NCBI GenBank assembly: GCA_002327315.1
Contig: DCVI01000027.1
Coordinates: forward strand, 1 to 29,090
Reading direction: 5' to 3'
From: Syntrophaceae bacterium UBA2192
GTDB lineage: Bacteria > Desulfobacterota > Syntrophia > Syntrophales > UBA2192
DNA: 29,090 nucleotides
Shown here: one piece after another, positions 22,483 to 28,977 of the stretch
How positions within the stretch are numbered: position 1 is the stretch's first letter
How the letters are laid out: the number at the start of each line of letters is the position of its first letter
Made by a program: the position numbers and the translations under genes
The notes under the pieces: generated by a model
Seen by the model: only the letters and a program-made list of their open reading frames with translations
What the model was told of the DNA's origin: nothing
Database searches by the model: none

Positions 22483-23322
22483 ATGGCGCTGGACCTGTCG
22501 GCAATCGGCAGTCCCATCGGTCCCATCGTCCGGGAATACGGATGGAAGGACGTCATCCTCTACGCCCTCTCGGTGGGCGCAGGATTCGACGAGTTGGGCT
22601 ACACATGGGAGAAGGACCTCAAGGTCATCCCCACCTTCTCCGTCGCGACGATCTTCGACTTCTTCTGGGCCGTGGCGAAACACTCGAACCTGAACCCGAA
22701 GGGCGCCCTGCACGGCGAGCAGGAGATCCTCTTCCACAACCCCATCCCCGTCTCGGGGACACTCACCACCAACGGAACCATCACGAATTGCTTCGACAAG
22801 GGCAGGAAGGGCGCCGTCATCCGCGGCGAGAGCGTCACCATCCACTCCAACGGGACAACGCTTTACACCAACACCATGAGCATCTTCAGCCGGCTCGACG
22901 GCGGCTTCGGCGGCGAGGAAGGCTCCTCGCGGACGGTCGAGTTCCCCCGGGGCGCCCCCGACTTCACCGTCGATGCGCTGCCCTCGCCCGACCAGCCCCT
23001 GCTCTATCGCCTCACGGGTGACTTTTTCGCCCTGCACGTGGACCCCGAATTTGCCCGGGACTCGGGCTTCGAGAAGCCCATCATGCACGGCCTGTGCACC
23101 TTCGGCTTTGCCTGTCGGGCGCTTTTGAAAAGCCTCATCCCCGGTGAGCCCGAGCGCACCCGGCGAATGGCCTGCCGGTTCACACGGCCCCTGTACCCCG
23201 GCGAGCCCATCCAGACTCTCATCTGGAAAACGAATGGTGGCAGGGCCCTCTGGCGGGTCGTCCACGCGGGCACGGGCCAGAGCGTCATCGACAACGGGGA
23301 GTTCGAGTACGGCGATCGCTGA
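22483..23322 (+). CDS. MaoC-like (R)-specific enoyl-CoA hydratase, double hotdog
   Basis: A 279-residue protein with two hotdog folds in tandem, as in eukaryotic-type hydratase 2 (the MFE-2 C-terminal half). The N-terminal half (about 10-140) has FSVATIFDFFW. The C-terminal half (about 165-279) carries the hydratase-2 signature YRLTGDFFALHVDPEFARDSGF followed by EKPIMHGLCTFGFACR, with catalytic Asp180 and His185. The usual D-x-N-P-L-H has Phe in place of Asn. Family members hydrate trans-2-enoyl-CoA to (R)-3-hydroxyacyl-CoA. The gene starts 8 nt after GGAGGGAG and has its own promoter. It fits acyl-CoA metabolism alongside the dehydrogenase at 24565. Confidence 0.88.
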   Translation: MALDLSAIGSPIGPIVREYGWKDVILYALSVGAGFDELGYTWEKDLKVIPTFSVATIFDFFWAVAKHSNLNPKGALHGEQEILFHNPIPVSGTLTTNGTITNCFDKGRKGAVIRGESVTIHSNGTTLYTNTMSIFSRLDGGFGGEEGSSRTVEFPRGAPDFTVDALPSPDQPLLYRLTGDFFALHVDPEFARDSGFEKPIMHGLCTFGFACRALLKSLIPGEPERTRRMACRFTRPLYPGEPIQTLIWKTNGGRALWRVVHAGTGQSVIDNGEFEYGDR

Positions 23323-23333
23323 GCGACCGCAGC

Positions 23334-23615
23334 CTACCTGTAGTAACAGATGTAGGAGGCGTCAGCGGGCACGTCGAGCTGGAATTTTCGGTTCGTCGCC
23401 ACTTCGAATTGCTCGTACGGTTTGCAGGTCTTCCACTCCGACTGGCCGGGGAGTTTCACCTTCAGGACACCCGTCGTGACGACCATGATCTCCTTTTGGG
23501 ATGTCCCGAACTCATAGCTGCCTTTTGCCATTACCCCGACCGTTGCCGGCCCTTCGCTCGTCGTGAGCGAAATAGACTTCACGTTCCCCTCGAAATACTC
23601 GTTCACCTTCAGCAT
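23334..23615 (-). CDS. ppnP: pyrimidine/purine nucleoside phosphorylase (PpnP, DUF1255)
   Basis: A 93-residue single-domain cupin, the usual length. The start MLKVNEYFEGNVKSISL, the central TVGVMAKGSYEFGTSQKEIMVV and the final FQLDVPADASYICYY are the family pattern. PpnP enzymes phosphorolyse several nucleosides to base plus ribose-1-phosphate. I chose the ATG at 23615 because GGGGAGG precedes it; the frame is open to 23675. A promoter and a palindrome lie just upstream. Confidence 0.9.
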   Translation of the reverse strand: MLKVNEYFEGNVKSISLTTSEGPATVGVMAKGSYEFGTSQKEIMVVTTGVLKVKLPGQSEWKTCKPYEQFEVATNRKFQLDVPADASYICYYR

Positions 23616-23628
23616 GTCCTGCCTCCCC

Positions 23629-23672
23629 GGATCATTTTGCATGATCCTATTGGGGGACGACGTACCCGTCAA
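23629..23672 (-). promoter_or_regulatory. ppnP promoter with overlapping palindromic operator
   Basis: On the minus strand TTGACG (23667-23672), a 17-bp spacer and TAGGAT (23644-23649) form a sigma70-like promoter. A 19-bp palindrome GGATCAT-N5-ATGATCC (23629-23647) overlaps the -10 box and the start point, a position typical of repressor operators. A further ATGATCC lies upstream near 23680. Confidence 0.5.
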
Positions 23673-23727
23673 CAAAAATGATGATCCGTCATGTATTCAC
23701 AGGGGCGGGGGATCGTGCAACCAATGT

Positions 23728-23766
23728 CCGGATATCTAATGCTCGCAGTATTAGATCCGGCCTTTT
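23728..23766 (+). terminator. rho-independent terminator without an obvious gene in front
   Basis: CCGGATATCTAAT and ATTAGATCCGG pair around a GCTCGCAGT loop, with one bulged base, and are followed by CCTTTTT. The orientation is rightward. The nearest rightward gene is the hydratase, which ends 400 bp earlier, beyond the opposing ppnP gene. Confidence 0.6.
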
Positions 23767-24058
23767 TCCCCTACTACTCCTTTCGTATTTTTCAAAACGC
23801 TGCAGTTCGCACTTTACATTTCTAAAGGTCGGGTTGTAAATTTTCACCCTCCTCCTTCCACAACCTGTGACGAAAGAGCAGGACGGCCTGTCCGTATTGA
23901 TCGGACGGATGCCGCCCGAACGGACAGCTGTGCGCAACAGGCCTGCCGGGTGCCGCACATCACGGCCGGTATTGCCGGCGGTGAAGGCGTCTTCCGTTCT
24001 TTCGGATGGGGTAAATGAGAAAGCGAAGCGTTTTCGAAAAAAAGAAGGAGGGTTTCAC

Positions 24059-24457
24059 ATGATTCGCTATTTCACGAAAAAGAAAGGACAGAAGGGCTTC
24101 ACGCTGATCGAGCTCATGATCGTTGTGGGAATCATCGCCATCCTGGCGGCCATCGCCATCCCGCAGTTCGTCCAGTACCGGTATCGCAGTTACCGGGCCG
24201 AGCTCAATTCCGATCTCAAGAACGCCTACACGGCAGCGCAGGCCTACTTCTCCGACTGGCCCAACGGAACGGTGAACTCGCTCGACAGACTGACGAGCGC
24301 CGGGTACCAGAGATCGCCGAACGTCTCCGCAACGATCGCCGCCGACATGACCGTAGGTGCCGGCACCATCGCACTGCGGCACGTCAGCCTGCCTTCCGGC
24401 AGGGACACCGGGACGGTCAACAACTCGGGCACCATCACGATGCCCGCCGTGCAATGA
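24059..24457 (+). CDS. pilA: type IV pilin (PilA-like major pilin)
   Basis: A 132-residue prepilin. A 13-residue positively charged leader ends in Gly13, and the mature protein begins FTLIELMIVVGIIAILAAIAIPQF with Glu at position +5, the canonical class IVa motif. The mature protein is 119 residues. After the helix come YRYRSYRAELNSDLKNAYTAAQAYF and a short globular part. Aromatics lie at mature positions 1, 24, 27, 29, 32, 44, 50, 51 and 54, an unusually dense set that includes those of Geobacter PilA. The ATG at 24059 follows AAGAAGGAGGG. No other pilus gene is nearby. Assembly would need PilB/PilD/PilQ elsewhere. Confidence 0.9.
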   Translation: MIRYFTKKKGQKGFTLIELMIVVGIIAILAAIAIPQFVQYRYRSYRAELNSDLKNAYTAAQAYFSDWPNGTVNSLDRLTSAGYQRSPNVSATIAADMTVGAGTIALRHVSLPSGRDTGTVNNSGTITMPAVQ

Positions 24458-24503
24458 GAAAAGGCCTCAGCGGGTTACGCGGGATTGCAGCTTCTGTCGA
24501 TTT

Positions 24504-24534
24504 ACGGGGCAGCGCGAGCGTCGCTCTGCCCCGT
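24504..24534. terminator. hairpin terminator between pilin and acyl-CoA dehydrogenase
   Basis: ACGGGGCAG and CTGCCCCGT form a 9-bp stem, with an inner AGCG/CGCT pairing in the loop. It lies between convergent genes and probably serves both. Confidence 0.65.
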
Positions 24535-24564
24535 CCTTGACACGACAGGCGCAACGGGGATCCA

Positions 24565-25836
24565 TCACTCCCAGCCCTTTTTCCACATGTCCTCGTCGTC
24601 GTAGACCTTCTCGTCGGCGGCGTGGGCCTCGGCTGCGTCGGCCTCGTAGTCGCGGGGGAGTTTCCCCCTGCGCTCGAAGTGCTCCCGGTACCACTCGTGG
24701 GCCGCAATCAGCGACATGACCTCGCTGGTGCCCGTCCAGATCGAGGCCAGGCGGATGTCGCGGAAGATGCGCTCGACGGGGAAGACGTTCGTGTAGCCGA
24801 TGCCCCCCATGACCTGCATGGCGTTGTGGGCGACCTTCTGGCAGGACTCGGTGATAAACTTCTTCGACTCGGAAACGAGCCTGCGGATGAGGTTTACGTT
24901 CGCCCCCGCGTCGACGGCGCGGGCCGTCATGTTTGCCATGGCGCGGCAGGCATCGAGGAGTGTCGCCGCCTCGGCCACCTGGAAGCTCACGCCCTGGTAC
25001 TGGTTGATCACCTGGCCGAAGGCCTTGCGGCGTGTCGTGTAGGCCGTGGCCACGTCCAGGGCGGCCCTGGCTGAACCGATCGTCATGGCCGCCGTACCCA
25101 GCCGCTCGGGGATCATCATCGTGTTGAAGACCTCGTAGGCGCCGTGGATCTTCCCGACCACGTTTTCCTTCGGGACCCTGACGTTTTTGAACACGAGCCG
25201 GCCCGTCCCGCCGCCGCGGCAGCCCATGAGGCCGTAGAGGTATTTTGTATCGACGCCGGGTCCCCGCTCGACAATCAGGCAGGAAATCGCATCCTGGGGC
25301 TTTGCCGAGGGGTTGCTGCGGGCATAGACGAGGAAGAAGTCCGCGCCCTCGGCCCCCACGATGAAGCGCTTCTGGCCGTTGAGAAGGAAATGATCCCCCT
25401 TGTCCTCGGCCTTTGTCGTGGCCCCGAAGAAATCGGAGCCGCCCCGGGGCTCCGTGAGGCACTCCGCGGCAAAGCGCTCGCCCCGGAGCAGCGGCTTCAC
25501 GAAGCGCTCCTTCTGGGCATCGGTGCCGTGCAGGATGATGGCGTCGCAGACAAGCTCCGCCCCCACGCCGAAGACACAGGCAAGCTCGTAGCCGAGCGTC
25601 CCGATCTCCTCCATGAGCAGGCACGTCGTGACCCAGTCCATTCCCCGGCCTCCCCACTGCTTCGGGTAACGGCAGCCCAGAAGGTTTCGTCTTCCCGCCT
25701 CCCGGAGAAACTCCTTCGGGAACTTGATCGCATCCGTGTCCATGTCGAGGATCATCTGCCGGGGAACCCACTTCACGAGGGCCCTCGCCTCGTCCCGGAC
25801 CCGCCGCTGCTCTGCCGTCAGCAGAAAGTCATACAT
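24565..25836 (-). CDS. acyl-CoA dehydrogenase
   Basis: A 423-residue FAD-dependent dehydrogenase with the standard three-part layout: N-terminal helices (about 1-125), middle beta domain (125-230, with ECLTEPRGGSD and GQKRFIVGAEGAD) and C-terminal helical domain. TTRRKAFGQVINQYQGVSFQVAE and MQVMGGIGYTNVFPVERIFRDIR are family signatures. The common catalytic Glu of the YEGT motif is absent: the site reads IWTGTSE with Thr368. Glu244 in PERLGTA lies where isovaleryl- and long-chain enzymes keep their base (ERL), so the base is probably Glu244. The substrate is unknown. Acceptor electrons would go to ETF. GGAGGATAAGAGGCT precedes the ATG. Confidence 0.92.
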   Translation of the reverse strand: MYDFLLTAEQRRVRDEARALVKWVPRQMILDMDTDAIKFPKEFLREAGRRNLLGCRYPKQWGGRGMDWVTTCLLMEEIGTLGYELACVFGVGAELVCDAIILHGTDAQKERFVKPLLRGERFAAECLTEPRGGSDFFGATTKAEDKGDHFLLNGQKRFIVGAEGADFFLVYARSNPSAKPQDAISCLIVERGPGVDTKYLYGLMGCRGGGTGRLVFKNVRVPKENVVGKIHGAYEVFNTMMIPERLGTAAMTIGSARAALDVATAYTTRRKAFGQVINQYQGVSFQVAEAATLLDACRAMANMTARAVDAGANVNLIRRLVSESKKFITESCQKVAHNAMQVMGGIGYTNVFPVERIFRDIRLASIWTGTSEVMSLIAAHEWYREHFERRGKLPRDYEADAAEAHAADEKVYDDEDMWKKGWE

Positions 25837-25942
25837 AGCCTCTTATCCTCCCTTCCTGGTGATGCATCCCAACCGCTCCTATCTGCCACAATCCGCGGGC
25901 AAAAGAAAGGGGCGGTCGCCGGACCGCCCCTTTCTGAATCTG

Positions 25943-26050
25943 GAAGTTAGGAAATTACGAAGTTAAGAAGTTAGGAGAAGCAGGGGGTGCGCATTCGGTT
26001 TTCAGCTCATCCAAGCTTCACAACGTCTTAACTTCGCAACTTCTCTTCTG
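25943..26050. repeat. inverted 8-nt repeat array (GAAGTTAG octamers), copy 3
   Basis: The left units are GAAGTTAG, GAAATTAC, GAAGTTAA, GAAGTTAG, GAGAAGCA (25943-25982). The right units are CAAGCTTC, ACAACGTC, TTAACTTC, GCAACTTC, TCTTCTGC (26012-26051). The right arm runs into the stop codon of the minus-strand gene at 26051. This is the longest and best preserved of the three inverted octamer structures. Confidence 0.75.
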
Positions 26051-26524
26051 CTATTTCGCCGTCTCCTGCCAGCCCGTTGCCGGTGTGTACCTGATCCAGG
26101 GCCCGTTGAGGGTTTTCACCTTGGCGTAATCCTTCGTCAGCTCGAAATTCGTTTTGAGCATCCCCGTGCTGTCGTCGGCGCCGAGCTTCTTGTAGGTGAA
26201 CCACTTGTGTTTGCCGAAATCGTAGAGCGACACCTCGTGGAGGCCGGCGGCCAGCGCGAAGTTGTCGTTGATCATATTGACGAAGCCCTCCACCTTGTGG
26301 CGGGTGATGGTCGTCATCTTGTGAAACTCCCACTTCTTCGTCGAGCCGTCATATACCGACGCGCCCAGGAAACCGTACTTCAGCGTCATGTTCATGGACT
26401 TGCTCTGCAACGGCTTGAAGGCGGGTGTTCCCACGTTGGCCGGGTCCTGCTGTGCTTGGCAGACGATGGCGCCGGCAACCATCATGGCCATGACGAGCGC
26501 AAAGACGTAAAGACTCTTCTTCAT
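26051..26524 (-). CDS. hypothetical secreted protein, 157 aa
   Basis: I do not recognise the family. A Sec signal peptide (MKKSLYVFALVMAMMVAGAIVCQAQ) suggests export, with cleavage after QAQ or nearby. The mature part of about 130 residues is rich in Lys, Tyr and Phe with alternating strands (LKYGFLGASVYDG, HEVSLYDFGKHKWFTYKKLG). No cysteine is left after the signal peptide. Start 26524 is chosen for its AGGAGGTATTTC ribosome site; the open frame extends to 26569. It is 70 bp downstream of the membrane protein gene on the same strand. Its 3' end merges into an inverted repeat array. Confidence 0.75.
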   Translation of the reverse strand: MKKSLYVFALVMAMMVAGAIVCQAQQDPANVGTPAFKPLQSKSMNMTLKYGFLGASVYDGSTKKWEFHKMTTITRHKVEGFVNMINDNFALAAGLHEVSLYDFGKHKWFTYKKLGADDSTGMLKTNFELTKDYAKVKTLNGPWIRYTPATGWQETAK

Positions 26525-26594
26525 GAAATACCTCCTGCTGGTTTCGGGTTGTTGAAGGGAAAAGTGCAAGGGCCGTGCCTGGTGAGGAGTGCCG

Positions 26595-27440
26595 TCAGCC
26601 GAAGGCCCGGGGGGTAATCGCCTCGGTGAGGATCTCCCGGTCGAATCCCCGTGGCGTCTCGCCCTTTTTCGCGTACTGGTAGAGGGCTGCCTGGAAGATC
26701 CCCTGGAGGGCGGCCTGCAGAACGGAGAGCGTCACGATGTAGATCGCCGCCAGTGCGACAAAGCCAAGCGCCAGGAATCCCTTGCCGCTCGCCGCTCCTC
26801 CGGCGATCAGCAGGATGGCCGGGAGCGACAGGACGAAAAAGACAAGACCGAAGCTGAAGCCGCCAATCAGTTCCTCGCCCCAGGTTTTTTTCAGCAGGCG
26901 CGCCGACTCCCGGAACGCCTCCATGGGGCCCTTGCGCTCGTTGACGAGAATCGGGATGACGAGGTAGCTCGTGATTCCCCAGGCCATGCCGAGAAGGCCC
27001 GCAACGATACGGCCCACGAACTTCGAGCGCTCCTCGATCATCCGGAGGACCATGCCCACGCTGGCCGACACGAGGGCCCAGCCGGCGATCTCGAACACAC
27101 GTGCGCTTGAGGCCTGCAGACCGTCGCCCACCGTGGGGTTGCCGCCCCGCATCCGGATGGTGGCGCAGGCCACGATGGCCGTATTGAAGAAGATGACGAC
27201 GAAGTAGTTGATGAAATAGAACGCGAAGAGGACCACCAGGTTTCCCACCGTTCCGTTGTGGCGGGCGATCCGCTGGACGGTGTCGATGCCGCCCAGGGCG
27301 AAAACAGGAACGGCAAAGGAAGCCATGATGAGGATCAATGCAACGCCCGAGAACACCGGAAACACCAGGATTTCCTTGTCCTTCCTGAGCACATCCCAGG
27401 AGGCCCTCATGATCTGCCACGACCGCTCAAACTTTTCCAC
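26595..27440 (-). CDS. DUF6159-like integral membrane protein
   Basis: A 281-residue protein with about six hydrophobic helices (about 26-48, 66-93, 118-134, 142-164, 195-216, 223-247). The N-terminal WQIMRASWDVLRKDKEILVFPVFSG, the central ERSKFVGRIVAGLLGMAWGITSYLVIPILVNE and the KGPMEAFRESARLLKKTWGE amphipathic helix are characteristic of this uncharacterised family. The function is unknown; it has the look of a scaffold or stress-related membrane protein rather than a classical transporter. It lies upstream of the secreted protein gene and downstream of a long 7-nt repeat array. Confidence 0.8.
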   Translation of the reverse strand: MEKFERSWQIMRASWDVLRKDKEILVFPVFSGVALILIMASFAVPVFALGGIDTVQRIARHNGTVGNLVVLFAFYFINYFVVIFFNTAIVACATIRMRGGNPTVGDGLQASSARVFEIAGWALVSASVGMVLRMIEERSKFVGRIVAGLLGMAWGITSYLVIPILVNERKGPMEAFRESARLLKKTWGEELIGGFSFGLVFFVLSLPAILLIAGGAASGKGFLALGFVALAAIYIVTLSVLQAALQGIFQAALYQYAKKGETPRGFDREILTEAITPRAFG

Positions 27441-27470
27441 TCTTCGCCCTTCCTGCTACTTGTCTTCTTC

Positions 27471-27600
27471 TGTTGGCTGTCGGCTGTCTGCTCCTCTGCC
27501 TTGCGGCTTGAGGCTTGTGGCTTGTGGCTTGTGGCTTGCGGCTCTTGCTCCCTTCATCCCGCATCCGGAATCCCGATTCCCGATTCCCTGCCCCTATCCC
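27471..27600. repeat. long 7-nt tandem array with three motif families
   Basis: Eighteen successive heptamers stay in register: TGTTGGC, TGTCGGC, TGTCTGC, then GCTTGAG, GCTTGTG (three times), GCTTGCG, then CATCCCG, AATCCCG, ATTCCCG, ATTCCCT, with transitional units between. The last units overlap the stop codon (27594-27596) of the minus-strand TPR gene; the array fills the spacer up to the next gene. Confidence 0.8.
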
Positions 27601-28271
27601 CTGTTCATGACCTGTGCCTTGACCTTCTCCACGTGGGCGACGATTCCGGGGATATCGGCGGCAATCTCCTCGTGACTGTACAGGAGGTCCTCCAGATGGA
27701 CATAGGCCCTCAGGTCGTCGGGGCAGAGATTGACGGCCTGCAGGAACGCCCTGGCCGCTTCGCCCAAACGGCCCTGCCCCTGGAGGGCGATGCCCAGGTT
27801 CCTCACGGCGTTGGGGCGCCCGGGGTCCATGTCGAAGGCGGCCCGGCAGTAGGACTCGGCCTCGCGGTAGCGCCCGCAGCGACTGAGGGCGTGGCCGAGG
27901 TTGCAGTAGATGGAATACCAGGTGTCGTTTCGCGAAGGCGTTGTCTGCAGGGCCTCCGAATAGGCCGCCGCGGCGGCCTCGTAATTTTCGCGCTGATCCA
28001 TCAGCAGGCCCAGGAAGAGGCACCGCTTGGCCGTCTCTACCCCGTCACGGGAAAACTGCATCGCCGTCCGGATGTAGCTCACCCCGGCCTCGTTGCAGGC
28101 CTGGACGAAACAATCCTGGGCCAGCCCCCAGAGGGCGCCTGCGATGTCCATCTCATCGGTCCTCACCTCCAGGATGCGCATGAGCACCCTCTCGGTGTCC
28201 TCGATGGAGATGCTCTCGCCGTCGGGAAAAACGAAGAAAGCGCTTTGACCCTGCTTGCGGATCCGGTTCAT
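27594..28271 (-). CDS. TPR-repeat protein
   Basis: A 225-residue soluble protein. Residues about 10-60 form an N-terminal domain (FFVFPDGESISIEDTERVLMRILE). About three to four tetratricopeptide repeats follow (about 75-190), for example AAAYSEALQTTPSRNDTWYSIYCNLGHALSRCGRYREAESYCRAAF and NLGIALQGQGRLGEAARAFLQAVNLCPDDL. TPRs mediate protein-protein contacts; the partner is unknown. GAGAGAAGAC precedes the ATG. It lies 58 bp downstream of the degenerate receiver gene on the same strand, so the two may act together. Its 3' end runs into the long 7-nt array. Confidence 0.82.
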   Translation of the reverse strand: MNRIRKQGQSAFFVFPDGESISIEDTERVLMRILEVRTDEMDIAGALWGLAQDCFVQACNEAGVSYIRTAMQFSRDGVETAKRCLFLGLLMDQRENYEAAAAAYSEALQTTPSRNDTWYSIYCNLGHALSRCGRYREAESYCRAAFDMDPGRPNAVRNLGIALQGQGRLGEAARAFLQAVNLCPDDLRAYVHLEDLLYSHEEIAADIPGIVAHVEKVKAQVMNRG

Positions 28272-28329
28272 GTCTTCTCTCTTTTCGACATGGATACTTT
28301 CCTTTGGGCAGCCGCCCCTGCCGCAGGCC

Positions 28330-28833
28330 TCAGGCCTTGAAGCTGTGGGTTCCCGCCCGGAAGGCTGACAGGGGAGTCGTGCGCAGGTCCGATGCCTGTC
28401 GGGCCCGCTCCGGAAACAGCGCGCGGATCGTTTCCGTGAAGGCCTTCATGTCGAAGGGCATCCGGAAAAAGAAGTCTGCACCGACCCGGATGGCGATGTC
28501 CTCGTAAAGAAACTCGGCCGGGAAGGCCGCCGTGGCAATGATGGGCCTCTGGTGTACGATCTTGAGATGCCTGACCAGCATGAGGGCCTTGATGAAACTG
28601 TCGGCCTCTAGGTCGCGGCCCCACTGCCCGAAGCTCACGTTGTTGAGGAACAGGACGAAGAGGTCCGCGGGCCTCTCGTCGGCCATGGCCAGGATCCGGT
28701 CGGCCTCCGGCATGCCGTGGACGCGCAGCCTCTGGCAGGGGTCAAGGGCATCGGCAACCGACTCGGCGACAATCTCGACGAAGGCGTCGTTAAAGTCTCC
28801 AACGATGACATGGAAATCTCCTGCAGTTGCCAT
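28330..28833 (-). CDS. degenerate response-regulator receiver protein
   Basis: A 167-residue soluble protein that follows the CheY-like fold (FHVIVGDFND at the start, PADLFVLFLNNVS for strand 3, QRPIIATAAFP for strand 4, RVGADFFFRMPFDMKAFTETIRALF for the end). The phospho-acceptor Asp position is Phe or Asn (DLFVLFLN), and the Lys of the K-P-F motif is Met. It should not be phosphorylated in the normal way and may act as a pseudo-receiver or ligand sensor. There is no output domain. The start at 28833 follows GGAGGGGGTG. Its neighbour is the TPR gene. Confidence 0.75.
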   Translation of the reverse strand: MATAGDFHVIVGDFNDAFVEIVAESVADALDPCQRLRVHGMPEADRILAMADERPADLFVLFLNNVSFGQWGRDLEADSFIKALMLVRHLKIVHQRPIIATAAFPAEFLYEDIAIRVGADFFFRMPFDMKAFTETIRALFPERARQASDLRTTPLSAFRAGTHSFKA

Positions 28834-28977
28834 CACCCCCTCCATGCCGATCGGTCACGGCGCAATCCGGTGGACCGCCGCCCGAACGGCAAATGTGCCC
28901 TACTACTGTATCGCCCCGGGCGGGCCAAACTTGAGGCATTTGATGCCCCTTGACGGCGCAGGCCCCGCACGGCAGGC

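Larger units (their letters stand above)
23616..24058. other. intergenic region between ppnP and pilin, 443 bp
   Basis: It holds the ppnP promoter and operator (23629-23672), a rightward terminator hairpin (23728-23766), and a weak promoter-like pair TTTACA/TGTAAA (23813-23840). A long leader before the pilin gene contains a GCCGG-rich hairpin near 23965-23985. No sigma54-type -24/-12 promoter, common for pilA, was found. Confidence 0.5.

Noticed and set aside
23940..24050. A sigma54 promoter for the pilin
   Set aside because: No GG-N10-GC pair with the TGGCAC/TTGC context was found at the right spacing.
23867..24058. A pilin start far upstream
   Set aside because: The extra 64 residues show no signal and lack a ribosome site; the ATG at 24059 has AAGGAGGG and a normal short prepilin leader.
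24467..25771. A 434-codon open frame on the minus strand
   Set aside because: It is a frame-shifted shadow of the acyl-CoA dehydrogenase with an Arg/Gly/Pro-rich low-complexity translation.
4125..27600. CRISPR-like arrays
   Set aside because: The tandem units are only 7 or 8 nt, directly adjacent and degenerate, without unique spacers or cas genes.
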